A model generated the notes under the pieces. The model was given only the letters and a program-made list of their open reading frames with translations, did no database searches and was not told the origin of the DNA. From the NCBI RefSeq assembly GCF_031599675.1, contig NZ_CP134223.1, positions 2,232,001 to 2,296,000 of the forward strand: a stretch of DNA of 64,000 nucleotides, read 5' to 3'. Source of the DNA: Paenibacillus pedocola (GTDB taxonomy: Bacteria; Bacillota; Bacilli; Paenibacillales; Paenibacillaceae). Of the stretch, positions 10,514-19,216 are shown in pieces. The position numbers and the translations under genes are program-made. Numbering within the stretch: position 1 is the stretch's first letter; each line of letters starts with the position of its first letter.

Positions 10514-11227
10514 TTATACAGGCTTATAATCCTTAGCTTTGGGGTCAGAACCCAACCATTTTTCGCCGGTTTCACTGATATCTTTTTTCCAGACAGGAAC
10601 CGAGGCTTTTAGTTTCTCAATCGCATAACGGCTGGCTTCATAGCAGGTGTCACGGTGCGGGGCGGATACTGCAATGATCACACTGGCCTCCTTAAGTCCT
10701 ACAAGTCCAATCCGATGTGCAATCGCGCATCTTGCATTCCAGCGCTCCTGTACATCGCTGCCGATTTCCTGAAGTTTGCCAAGCGCCATCGGGATGTATG
10801 CCTCATAATGAAGTGCTGTTGTCCGTTCTTCTCCAGTCATTTCACGAGTTGTTCCCACGAAAATAAGTGAAGCCCCGTGATTGCTGTCCAGCACTTTGTC
10901 TAACATCATTTCTGCATTCAAAGGCTGGTCCGTAATCAGATAAAGGCCGTCAGCTGTTTCACCGCTTGATTCAGCGGGTTCACCTCCGGAAACAGGAGGA
11001 ATCAGTGCAATCTCGGATTCTGCTGAGATTACAGTGTTGTCCGGTGCATACTCGCGGTCGATGGCTACCAGCGAAACATTGATTTGCGGTGCAGCATCAG
11101 GATAGCAGGCAGCAAGCAGCTCCTTGAGCTTTCCTGCGGTCAGCGGGGTTTCATGGGCGTGAAAATCCAGGGAAGAAGTGCCGATCATTTCGGCCAGGCC
11201 GGCGAATAGACGGATGGTTAATTGCAT
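10514..11227 (-). CDS. MoaD-MoaE fusion, molybdopterin synthase
   Basis: 237-residue fusion of both subunits of molybdopterin synthase, which inserts two sulfurs into cyclic pyranopterin monophosphate in molybdenum cofactor synthesis. Residues 1-82 are a MoaD/ubiquitin-like domain ending in PPVSGG, with Gly81-Gly82 at the point where free MoaD would end. A short linker leads to the MoaE domain (about 95-237) with Lys207 and Lys214/215 in KASVPVWKKD, the region of the catalytic lysines. MoaD must expose its C-terminal Gly to be thiocarboxylated, so cleavage after Gly82 is likely, as reported for mycobacterial MoaX. The ATG at 11227 follows GAGGTGAT; a GTG at 11239 is the alternative. No other cofactor genes are adjacent. 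Confidence 0.9.
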   Translation of the reverse strand: MQLTIRLFAGLAEMIGTSSLDFHAHETPLTAGKLKELLAACYPDAAPQINVSLVAIDREYAPDNTVISAESEIALIPPVSGGEPAESSGETADGLYLITDQPLNAEMMLDKVLDSNHGASLIFVGTTREMTGEERTTALHYEAYIPMALGKLQEIGSDVQERWNARCAIAHRIGLVGLKEASVIIAVSAPHRDTCYEASRYAIEKLKASVPVWKKDISETGEKWLGSDPKAKDYKPV

Positions 11228-11365
11228 GGTTGATATCACCTCGGGGTTCTAATAATGATTACAATATACCATATTGCCCCTGAAAATGTTATGCTAGGCT
11301 TTATAAGATTACATGCCTGCCGCTTCTGTCAGAACGGCTTTACAGGTGGAAGGGAACTATAGCTC

Positions 11366-12805
11366 ATGGAGTCCGTGCCGCAAAAACTGACCATACTTCA
11401 CACAAATGATATACATAGCCATTTTGAGATGATGAGTTCCATTGCTGCTGAAATTGCCGGCCAGAAAGCTGCAGCCGGTGAGGAACCCGTGCTTCTCGTG
11501 GATATCGGGGATCATATGGACCGGGCTGCTGTGGAAACGGAAGGTACGATGGGCCAGGCGAACATTGATATACTCAATTTAACCGGGTACGACGCTGTTA
11601 CCATCGGTAATAATGAAGGGCTGACCTTTTCTCCGGAGACACTGTCCGCTATATTCTCCGGGCTGCAGTGCCCGGTGGTATGCTGCAATTTCCTGGATGC
11701 CTCCACAGGGCAGCCTCCGCACTGGATGAAGCAGCAGGCTATTGTCGAAAAGAATGGTGTGAAGATCGGCATTACCGGAGCCACTGCTGCTTTTACATCC
11801 TTCTATTCACTGCTGGGCTGGGATGTCTCGGATCCGGAGGATGCTCTTCGGGAGCAGTGCCGCCTGCTCGCCCCGCAGGTCGATCTTGTCATTATCCTCT
11901 CCCACCTCGGCTTACCGGCAGATAAGCTGCTGGCAGAGAGGCTGGAAGGCGTCCATGCCATTCTCGGCGGACATACGCATCACCTGCTGGAGCAGCCGAT
12001 GCTGATTAACGGGACGGCTGTGTGCGGCGCCGGGAAGTTCGGCCGTTATGTGGGACGGCTGCAGTTTGAACGGACGGAACCGGGGGAGGCGTTCAAGCTG
12101 GTAAGCGGTGAGTGCATTGAGCTTGACCCGCAGCATACGGAGACTTTAATCGCGCCTGCAGCAGCACTGCATCTGCTTCACGGGCGTGAGGCACTGGAAG
12201 AAACCGTAGCGATCACGGATCATGAGCTTCCGCTGAATCTGCTGGGAGAATCTCCTTTCGGCAATCTGCTGGCCCAGGCAGTGAGACGGTTTACAGGCAG
12301 TCCGCTGTCTCTGGTCAATACAGGTCAGCTGCTGGGGGCGCTGCCACAAGGCAATATTACAGCAGGCCTGCTGCATGCACTTTGTCCGTCACCGATTAAT
12401 CCCTGTACCATTAAGCTAATGGGAAAAGATATCAGGACCGCTCTCATGCAGAGCCTAACGGAGGAATTCTGTAATAAGGCGATCTTCGGGTATGGATTCC
12501 GGGGGAAGGTGCTCGGCAGTCTGGCTGTCGACGGATTAAAAATCTTGTACGATCCTGCAGTAATGCCTTATGATAACAGTATTGCAGTTTTTGTCGACGG
12601 GGAGCCGCTGGAGGACAGCCGGGAATATAACGTTGGAACCCTGGACATGTTCACCTTCCGCATAGGGTATGAGAGCCTTGCGAACGGGCGTGATCCGGTG
12701 TATCTGGTGCCCCACTTCCTGCGCGATCTGCTGCGGATGGAATTGCAGCGCCCGGGAAGTCTCGAAGAAAGTGCAAATGTCCGCTGGAAGAACACATCCA
12801 TATAA
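11366..12805 (+). CDS. yunD: YunD-like metallophosphoesterase / 5'-nucleotidase
   Basis: 479-residue two-domain protein. The N-terminal metallophosphatase domain shows HTNDIHSH (near 11), DIGDHMDR (near 47), GNNEG (near 77), SHLGLPADK and GGHTHH (near 198); the C-terminal part resembles the 5'-nucleotidase domain. The usual GNHE metal motif reads GNNE, a feature I associate with the YunD group. There is no signal peptide, so it should act in the cytosol, unlike secreted UshA-type enzymes. The start ATG lies after a weak RBS (GGAAGGG, about 13 bases upstream). The natural substrate is not known from sequence. Confidence 0.83.
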   Translation: MESVPQKLTILHTNDIHSHFEMMSSIAAEIAGQKAAAGEEPVLLVDIGDHMDRAAVETEGTMGQANIDILNLTGYDAVTIGNNEGLTFSPETLSAIFSGLQCPVVCCNFLDASTGQPPHWMKQQAIVEKNGVKIGITGATAAFTSFYSLLGWDVSDPEDALREQCRLLAPQVDLVIILSHLGLPADKLLAERLEGVHAILGGHTHHLLEQPMLINGTAVCGAGKFGRYVGRLQFERTEPGEAFKLVSGECIELDPQHTETLIAPAAALHLLHGREALEETVAITDHELPLNLLGESPFGNLLAQAVRRFTGSPLSLVNTGQLLGALPQGNITAGLLHALCPSPINPCTIKLMGKDIRTALMQSLTEEFCNKAIFGYGFRGKVLGSLAVDGLKILYDPAVMPYDNSIAVFVDGEPLEDSREYNVGTLDMFTFRIGYESLANGRDPVYLVPHFLRDLLRMELQRPGSLEESANVRWKNTSI

Positions 12806-12881
12806 AAAGCCTCAACTACATAAGTTTAGACTAAAGCAGAAACTGGAGAGGTTTTCATTTTTCTAAGATCAGGAGGAAGTT

Positions 12882-13709
12882 ATGGATACAATTACAGCAA
12901 TAATTCTGGCTATCGTAGAAGGGATTACCGAGTTTATCCCGGTTTCTTCCACAGGCCACATGATTTTGACCACGAAGCTGCTTGGCTACGATGAGCAGGA
13001 GCCCATCATGAAGACTTATGAAATTGTGATTCAGCTCGGCGCGATTCTGGCAATTGCGTTAGTGTACCGCAAACGAATTCTTGATTTGCTTGGCATCGGA
13101 CGCAGAGACAGGGGCAGAGGCGGTGTGATGCCGGCCTCCCGGCTTAATCTGATCCACGTGATCCTCGGAATTGCTCCGGCATTGGCTGTAGCCTTTTTTG
13201 CCCGGGACTTTATCAAAGGCCTCTTCGGAGCTTCTACTGTGCTCTGGGCGCTTGTTGCCGGGGGGGTTCTGATGATTGTCGCAGAATGGTGGAACCGGTC
13301 TAAATCGCGGGTCACGGCGCATGAGCTTGATGATTTATCGTATGGCCAGGCGCTTGCAATTGGGTTATATCAGATAATATCTGTACTCTGGCCCGGCTTT
13401 TCCCGTTCCGGTTCAACGATTTCAGGCGGTATGCTGAGCGGAGTCAGCTACAAGGCATCAGCCGATTTCTCCTTTCTGATCGCTATTCCGATTATGTGCG
13501 CGGCATCCGGTTATGAACTACTGGACTCATACAAATATTTTACCAGCGATACTATTATGGACTTTGCCATCGGTTTCGTGATTTCATTTGTGGTTGCTTA
13601 TGTAGTGGTCATTCTGTTTATGAAACTGATTCAAAAGATCAGACCGACCCATTTTGCAATCTACCGCTTTATTCTGGCAGCTGTGTTCTGGCTGTTCATT
13701 ATGCGTTAG
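12882..13709 (+). CDS. uppP: Undecaprenyl-diphosphatase UppP
   Basis: 275-residue polytopic membrane enzyme that recycles undecaprenyl pyrophosphate to the monophosphate lipid carrier for cell wall synthesis. The family motifs are clear: EGITEFIPVSSTGH near 12 and PGFSRSGSTISGG near 170. About eight membrane helices can be counted and the length is normal. RBS AGGAGGAAG precedes the ATG. Overexpression in related bacteria gives bacitracin resistance, hence the older name BacA. Confidence 0.96.
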   Translation: MDTITAIILAIVEGITEFIPVSSTGHMILTTKLLGYDEQEPIMKTYEIVIQLGAILAIALVYRKRILDLLGIGRRDRGRGGVMPASRLNLIHVILGIAPALAVAFFARDFIKGLFGASTVLWALVAGGVLMIVAEWWNRSKSRVTAHELDDLSYGQALAIGLYQIISVLWPGFSRSGSTISGGMLSGVSYKASADFSFLIAIPIMCAASGYELLDSYKYFTSDTIMDFAIGFVISFVVAYVVVILFMKLIQKIRPTHFAIYRFILAAVFWLFIMR

Positions 13710-13864
13710 ATCAAGGACTTGGCTACCGGAAGAACAAAGGAACAGATTGGATTCTGGACTGATGTTCATGCCGGTTCGCTCAAGGTAACGGTATAGACAC
13801 AGCGTGTAACTAAAGGCATTGCAACAGAATAGTAATTTACCGTTAAAGGCAGGAGTGAGCCAAG

Positions 13865-14965
13865 GTGCGTTTAGTATCCGTGAATCGGCTTCAGGCGGGG
13901 ATGAAGCTGGGGAAAAAAATATATAATGATGAAGGACTGGTTCTGCTCGCTGACGGGATTGAACTAACGGATGCGTTAATTAAGCGGCTGTCTAAAATCG
14001 ATATCGGCTACATTTACATAGAGGATGCCAACACAGACGATGTTGTTATTACTACAATGCTGCATGATGAAACGCGCAACCAGGCGCTCAAAGTAATCAG
14101 GAACCAGTTTCAGCAGATGTCCGGCGCTTCAGGCATTACTAAAGGCTTCTATCATCTGGATAAAAAATTCTCGAGTGTTATGGATTCTATCCTGGATGAT
14201 ATGTCGTCACAGGATGATCCGATGATCATGCTGGCGGATATGCACACAGCTGACAATTATCTGTATGTGCACTCACTGAATGTCTGCCTCTATACACTTG
14301 TGCTGGGAATTGCCCACGGATACAGCAAAGAGGAGCTGCGTGTGATCGGTCTGGGATCCCTGCTGCATGATATCGGTAAAACCCAGATTCCGGTCAAAAT
14401 TGTCCAAAAGCCCGGTATGCTGAGCGATGAGGAGTTTCGCCATATGCAGGCCCATACGGAGATCGGGTACCGGATTCTTAAGGATGAGCCCAATATACCT
14501 CTTCTGGCGGCTCACTGCGCATTGCAGCATCATGAACGCATTGACGGGTCCGGTTATCCGCGCGGGCTGACGGGTCCGCAAATTCATGAATATGCAAAAT
14601 GGCTGGGGGTAGCCGACTCCTATGATGCAATGACCTCGAACCGGATCTATAAAAAAGCGATGCTGCCCCATCAGGCCGTTGAAGCACTGTATGTAGGCTC
14701 GGGGACGTTGTATGAGCAGAAACAGCTTGAGCTCTTCAGAGACCGTGTTGCAATCTATCCGCTTGGTCTTACGGTGAAGCTCAGCACTGGCGAGAGCGGT
14801 GTTGTTGTGAAGATTGATCCCAGTACGCCGCACAGGCCGGTGGTACGTGTATTTACAGGCCCTGAGGATGAGCCTGTAACCCCCTACGAGCTTGACCTGG
14901 GTTCCGCGCTCTCCGTAGTCATTGCGGATGTTTCAGATAATGATGAGGCAGTGAAGTCTACCTAA
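13865..14965 (+). CDS. HD-GYP domain protein, predicted c-di-GMP phosphodiesterase
   Basis: 366-residue protein with an N-terminal domain (about 1-125) and an HD-GYP domain with intact motifs: VHSLN near 136, LLHDIGK with His168-Asp169, and HHERIDGSGYP near 220. It is expected to hydrolyse cyclic-di-GMP. GTG start after CAGGAGTGAG. It is paralogous over its full length to the minus-strand protein at 9385-10428, which has lost the HD histidine. No sensor or membrane segment is visible, so the N-terminal domain probably carries the input. Confidence 0.9.
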   Translation: MRLVSVNRLQAGMKLGKKIYNDEGLVLLADGIELTDALIKRLSKIDIGYIYIEDANTDDVVITTMLHDETRNQALKVIRNQFQQMSGASGITKGFYHLDKKFSSVMDSILDDMSSQDDPMIMLADMHTADNYLYVHSLNVCLYTLVLGIAHGYSKEELRVIGLGSLLHDIGKTQIPVKIVQKPGMLSDEEFRHMQAHTEIGYRILKDEPNIPLLAAHCALQHHERIDGSGYPRGLTGPQIHEYAKWLGVADSYDAMTSNRIYKKAMLPHQAVEALYVGSGTLYEQKQLELFRDRVAIYPLGLTVKLSTGESGVVVKIDPSTPHRPVVRVFTGPEDEPVTPYELDLGSALSVVIADVSDNDEAVKST

Positions 14966-14977
14966 TTGAATTGTTGC

Positions 14978-15006
14978 GGCAGGGACTTTACATGACACTC
15001 CCTGCC
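14978..15006 (+). terminator. Possible terminator after the HD-GYP gene
   Basis: GGCAGGGA and TCCCTGCC form an 8-bp perfect stem 12 bases after the stop codon, followed only by TCTT, so the T run is weak. Confidence 0.45.
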
Positions 15007-15228
15007 TCTTAGCAGCGAGGAGAGAAAACGAGCGACCGCCGGGCAGCGGATGCTTGCTTTTCATCCCGCTGTTTTTAGTTTAGATGCGGCACTCGTACCG
15101 CTTTACAGCCTACAGCTTTAGAAAATGCAGTTTTTTTGCCGGTCATGGTATGATAGAGGGTAAGTTACCGTTCTTTTTAATTTATTTTGGGTTAATAATA
15201 AGGAATACGCATTAAAGGAGCAAGAATA

Positions 15229-16365
15229 ATGAGTATATTAGAGCCATCATCAAGAACAATAAGGGAGCTGTCGCCAAGCTTCGATCCATGGGATCCGATT
15301 ACTTCACTCCGCAAGCATGGACGGCATGTACTGACCAGTGTGGAGATGACGGTTACCAATTTATGCAATATGCGCTGTGAGCATTGTGCGGTTGGCGACA
15401 GCCTAACGATGAAAGAAGGGGAGATGCTGCCGCTGAAGAATATGCTGGACCGCCTGGATGAAGTGGAGCATCTTCAGACGATCAGCATTACCGGCGGAGA
15501 GCCGATGTTCAGAGCTTCGACGGTGGATAATATGATCGTACCGCTGCTGAAATATGCCCGTGAGCGGGGGATCCGTTCGCAGATCAACTCCAATCTGACC
15601 ATGCCTTATGCCCGGTATGAGAAGCTGCTTCCTTACCTGGATGTAATGCATATCTCATTCAATTATGTGAACGGCGATGATTTCCATGAGGTCGGCTTTG
15701 CGAACAGCGGCCATCCGGTCGCCAAGGAAGCGGCTTACCGGCTCTACGACACGATGCTGGAGAATTCACGCCGGCTTAGTGAAGATGGTATGCTGATCTC
15801 AGCGGAGTCGATGATTAACTACCGTACACACGCCAAGCTTCCGCAAATCCATAAGCTGATCGGCGATATGGGGGCCAGGCGGCATGAAGTGCATCCGATG
15901 TATGCCTCCAGCTTCGCTTCCTCGCTTCCCGTGCTGTCCCTGAAGGAGATGAGCGATGCCATTCATTCCTTGCTGGACGCCCGCGATCCGGAGATGTGGA
16001 TGCTGTTTGGCACACTTCCATTTTTCGCCTGCAGCGCACTTGAAGAAGATCAGAAGCTGCTGCGCAGACTACGTAAGGAGAAGAATGTGACGCTGCGCAA
16101 TGATCCGGACGGACGAAACCGGGTGAACGTCAATATGTTTACCGGCGATGTGTTTGTAACGGATTTTGCCGATATTTCAGCCTTTGGCAACATTGGTGTA
16201 AGCAAGCTGGATGACATCTTCGCCGAGTGGCAGGAGAGCCATCCGCTTAATCAGAAGGTGAACTGCTTCTGTGAGGCAGCCAGCTGCTGCGGACCTAATC
16301 TTCTGGTGGCCGATATGTATTATCCAAAGGTAGATTTCAAATCAAGAAAAGCGATCACTCTGTAG
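15229..16365 (+). CDS. yfkAB: Radical SAM protein YfkAB
   Basis: 378-residue radical SAM enzyme. The cluster motif CxxxCxxC is CNMRCEHC (near 47), followed by the ITGGEP SAM-binding element (near 88). The C-terminal CFCEAASC (near 345) matches the extra CxCxxxxC motif that defines the YfkAB family and may hold a second Fe-S cluster. The reaction is unknown. The ATG follows AAAGGAG. The next gene starts 18 bases downstream, so co-transcription is likely. Its need for Fe-S clusters links it loosely to the suf operon. Confidence 0.9.
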   Translation: MSILEPSSRTIRELSPSFDPWDPITSLRKHGRHVLTSVEMTVTNLCNMRCEHCAVGDSLTMKEGEMLPLKNMLDRLDEVEHLQTISITGGEPMFRASTVDNMIVPLLKYARERGIRSQINSNLTMPYARYEKLLPYLDVMHISFNYVNGDDFHEVGFANSGHPVAKEAAYRLYDTMLENSRRLSEDGMLISAESMINYRTHAKLPQIHKLIGDMGARRHEVHPMYASSFASSLPVLSLKEMSDAIHSLLDARDPEMWMLFGTLPFFACSALEEDQKLLRRLRKEKNVTLRNDPDGRNRVNVNMFTGDVFVTDFADISAFGNIGVSKLDDIFAEWQESHPLNQKVNCFCEAASCCGPNLLVADMYYPKVDFKSRKAITL

Positions 16366-16383
16366 AAATGAGGCGTTGTTATA

Positions 16384-17742
16384 GTGCATACGGAATTTGA
16401 CATAGGAAGATTGCTGCTTAATCTTTTGCTGGTTCTGGTGCTGGTATTATTGAACGGTATATTTGTCGCAGCAGAGTTTTCGCTGGTCAAAGTGAGACAG
16501 TCCCGTCTGACCCAGCTGGTCAGTGAAGGCAACAAGATGGCCGGATACGCTTTGAAGGTCAACAAGAAGCTGGATGCCTATCTGTCCGCCACCCAGTTCG
16601 GAATTACACTTGCTTCGCTTGGACTCGGCTGGGTCGGGGAGCCGGCGATTTCAGAACTGCTTGTAGAACCGCTTATGTACCAGCTGGGGGTTACCGATCA
16701 TACTCTGATTTCCACCGTATCAGTTATTGTGGGCTTTTCTATCATTACCTTCTTACATATTGTGCTGGGTGAACTTGCACCGAAATCCCTGGCAATTCAA
16801 AAAACTGAAGGCTCCGCGCTGCTGCTGTCAGCACCGCTGATGTTCTTCTATAACTTGTTCCTGCCGTTTATTTGGGTGCTGAACGCTTCGGCTAATGCCC
16901 TTCTGAGGCTGGTAGGGGTAGAACCTGCAAGTGAAGCCGAAGCGGCACACTCGGAAGAGGAAATCCGCATTCTGATGAATCAAAGCGCCAAAAGTGGTGT
17001 CATCGACAAAGATGAGATGAAGCTTATGGACAATATTTTTGAGTTCTCAGATTTGCTGGCCCGGGAGGTTATGCTGCCGCGTACCGATATGGATGTGTTG
17101 TACAGCAATCTTTCGCTGGAAGAAAATATGCGGATTATTACCGAAACAAAACATTCCCGTTATCCGGTTGCCAACGAGGATAAGGACCGGATTATCGGGT
17201 TCATCCATATCACCGATCTGCTGTTTGCGCCGCCGGAGCAGCAGAATGACCTGGCATCGCTCGTCCGTCCGATACTGAATGTGCCCGAATCGATGGAGAT
17301 CAGCCATACGCTGCGCCTGATGCAGAAGAACAAGGCTCAGCTGACACTGGTAGTCGATGAATACGGCGGTACCGCCGGATTGTTGACCGCTGAAGAAATC
17401 CTCGAAGAAATTGTAGGTGATCTGCATGATGAGTTCGAGGATGAGCGTCCAAGCGTTGAGCGCAACGGCGAATATATCTCTGTCGAAGGCCGCATGCTGA
17501 TCGAAGATGTCAACGATCTGACTGGCGTTATTATCGAAGACGATGAGGTGGATTCTATCGGCGGCTGGCTGTTTAAGGAGCTGGAGGGCAATCCGTCCAA
17601 GGGTAAAAAAGTCGTTGTCGGCGATGTTACCTTTGAGGTGGAAGAATCGACCCGGCTGCGGATCACCAGAATCAACATCCACCGCGAGAAGGCCCCGGAA
17701 TCTGAGGAACCCGGCTCTGATAGTGATGAGGATCAGGAGTAA
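16384..17742 (+). CDS. CNNM/CBS-domain transporter (hemolysin C / CorC type)
   Basis: 452-residue membrane protein with an N-terminal CNNM (DUF21) domain of about four helices (residues 5-190), a pair of CBS domains (about 215-340) and a C-terminal CorC/HlyC domain (about 355-435). Members such as B. subtilis MpfA (YhdP) are implicated in magnesium efflux; others were long annotated as hemolysins. The highly acidic tail (ESEEPGSDSDEDQE) is typical. GTG start. A strong terminator follows. Which B. subtilis paralogue it matches cannot be decided by eye. Confidence 0.88.
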   Translation: MHTEFDIGRLLLNLLLVLVLVLLNGIFVAAEFSLVKVRQSRLTQLVSEGNKMAGYALKVNKKLDAYLSATQFGITLASLGLGWVGEPAISELLVEPLMYQLGVTDHTLISTVSVIVGFSIITFLHIVLGELAPKSLAIQKTEGSALLLSAPLMFFYNLFLPFIWVLNASANALLRLVGVEPASEAEAAHSEEEIRILMNQSAKSGVIDKDEMKLMDNIFEFSDLLAREVMLPRTDMDVLYSNLSLEENMRIITETKHSRYPVANEDKDRIIGFIHITDLLFAPPEQQNDLASLVRPILNVPESMEISHTLRLMQKNKAQLTLVVDEYGGTAGLLTAEEILEEIVGDLHDEFEDERPSVERNGEYISVEGRMLIEDVNDLTGVIIEDDEVDSIGGWLFKELEGNPSKGKKVVVGDVTFEVEESTRLRITRINIHREKAPESEEPGSDSDEDQE

Positions 17743-17775
17743 GCGCCTATTGAATGGACACCGGACAATATAATA

Positions 17776-17830
17776 AACCGCACTGCTGTATATGGCTGCC
17801 TGCCTGATACAGCGGTGCGGTTTTTTTTTT
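17776..17830 (+). terminator. Terminator after the CNNM gene
   Basis: AACCGCACTGCTGTA pairs with TACAGCGGTGCGGTT (one mismatch) and runs into ten T residues. Confidence 0.92.
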
Positions 17831-17926
17831 GCATAGCCGTTCTGTTTCCTTCAGGGAGCGTCATAAATTAGTTACGAAGTGATAAACGTCCATAATAAGT
17901 AAATTTCATTGAGGAGGGTGTACCTA

Positions 17927-18145
17927 TTGAACTCCCAGGAGCGTGTATGGGCAACGTATAGGGGGCCGTTTGATCCTTGCCCGCCGGTGCCGTTTAAGAC
18001 GTATGTTGTGCCGCCCAACCAATTTATTAATTTTCAGCCTCCGGGACTGCCGCAGTTTCCGCTATCTGAGGCGCTCAAGGCAGGGACTTTATGGCCTGCA
18101 CTGTTCAGCCCGTATGAATCCAAAGCCGGAAAAGGAAGGGTGTAG
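17927..18145 (+). CDS. cotJA: Spore coat-associated protein CotJA
   Basis: 72-residue CotJA, a small protein of the inner spore coat encoded with CotJB and CotJC. The Pro-rich, Phe-rich sequence (YRGPFDPCPP, NQFINFQPPGLPQF) is typical. A TTG start at 17927 is chosen because GAGGAGGG stands eight bases upstream; no ATG is available. The next gene follows after three bases. The cotJ operon is controlled by the mother-cell sigma factor SigE in B. subtilis; I could not place a convincing SigE promoter here. Confidence 0.9.
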   Translation: MNSQERVWATYRGPFDPCPPVPFKTYVVPPNQFINFQPPGLPQFPLSEALKAGTLWPALFSPYESKAGKGRV

Positions 18146-18148
18146 GTC

Positions 18149-18418
18149 ATGGAAGAGGCAAAAGCTTGCGAACCCCGTTACTATGAAATGCTGGAGCAGC
18201 TGCAGGTGCTGGATTTTGCACTGGTCGAGCTCAATCTGTATCTGGACACCCATCCGGAGGATTTGAAGGCGATTGAACAGTTTAACCAGCTGACCCAGGA
18301 GCGCACCCGGCTGGCTAACCAGTTTCAGGAGCTGTATGGCCCTTTGCAGAACTTTGGACGCGCGTATTCCAAATGCCCGTGGGAATGGAACCAAACTCCT
18401 TGGCCTTGGCAGGTGTAA
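18149..18418 (+). CDS. cotJB: Spore coat protein CotJB
   Basis: 89-residue CotJB. It is helical and rich in Leu and Glu in the first two thirds and ends in the Trp- and Pro-rich segment CPWEWNQTPWPW typical of the family. It is predicted to act with CotJA and CotJC in the spore coat. It lies three bases after cotJA and 27 bases before cotJC, whose RBS is TTAGGAGGG. Confidence 0.93.
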   Translation: MEEAKACEPRYYEMLEQLQVLDFALVELNLYLDTHPEDLKAIEQFNQLTQERTRLANQFQELYGPLQNFGRAYSKCPWEWNQTPWPWQV

Positions 18419-18445
18419 ATAACCGTTAGGAGGGATGAATTCAGA

Positions 18446-19015
18446 ATGTGGATATATGAGAAAAAGCTGCAGTATCCGGTACGGGTGGGCAAATGCGATG
18501 TGAGAATGGCGCGCTATCTGTCAGAGCAGTACGGCGGTGCAGACGGGGAACTGGCGGCGGCGCTGCGCTATATGAACCAGAGATATGCGATTCCTGATAA
18601 AGTAATCGGCGTACTGACAGATATTTCGACTGAGGAATTTGCCCACCTTGAAATGATTGCCACCATGATCTATAAGCTGACGAAAGATGCCTCCGTCCAG
18701 GAGCTGGAGGCTGCTGGTCTCGGTCCGAATTATGCACAGCGGGACCATGCACTGTTCTATCAGAACTCGGCAGGCGTTCCCTGGACCGCATCTTACATCC
18801 AGGCCAAGGGTGATCCGATCGCCGATCTCTATGAAGATATTGCGGCTGAAGAAAAAGCCCGGGCTACATACCAGTGGCTGATCGACATGACCGATGATGT
18901 GGATCTGCAGGACAGCCTGAAGTTCCTGCGGGAGCGGGAGATTATTCATGCGATCCGCTTTAAGGAGTCGGTGCAGATTCTGATCGAGGAACAAGGGAAG
19001 AAGCGGGTGTTCTGA
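18446..19015 (+). CDS. cotJC: Manganese catalase-like spore coat protein CotJC
   Basis: 189-residue ferritin-fold protein of the manganese catalase family. Likely metal ligands are Glu35 (GADGELAA), Glu64 and His67 (STEEFAHLE), Glu135 or Glu136 (DIAAEEKAR) and His168 (REIIHAIRF). It is thought to sit in the spore coat and may remove hydrogen peroxide. A short hairpin terminator follows about 40 bases downstream. Confidence 0.95.
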   Translation: MWIYEKKLQYPVRVGKCDVRMARYLSEQYGGADGELAAALRYMNQRYAIPDKVIGVLTDISTEEFAHLEMIATMIYKLTKDASVQELEAAGLGPNYAQRDHALFYQNSAGVPWTASYIQAKGDPIADLYEDIAAEEKARATYQWLIDMTDDVDLQDSLKFLREREIIHAIRFKESVQILIEEQGKKRVF

Positions 19016-19056
19016 GTATAACCTCCCGTGCCGTTACAGGAGGAAGCTTCACACAC

Positions 19057-19088
19057 AAAAACCGTGGTTTTATTCGCGGTTTTTTTTG
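19057..19088 (+). terminator. Terminator of the cotJABC operon
   Basis: AAAAACCG and CGGTTTTT pair and continue in a run of eight or more T residues. This separates cotJC from the kinase gene. Confidence 0.75.
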
Positions 19089-19216
19089 GTTTGGTTCCTT
19101 TGAAGGCTTACCAGTTGTTGTGCGGAAATAAGCCGGTTGCCCTCTCTCTGCTGCTGAAAAACACCATCTATGAGATAATAGCGATACTGGCATTTTATCA
19201 GCACAGAGGACGGAGG

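Noticed and set aside
17855..17905. SigE promoter for cotJABC
   Set aside because: GTCATAAA and CATAATAA are present but not at the spacing SigE needs, so no call was made.
19028..19216. Upstream extension of the kinase frame
   Set aside because: It runs through the cotJ terminator and encodes an unrelated hydrophobic stretch; starts at 19217-19232 have RBS sequences.
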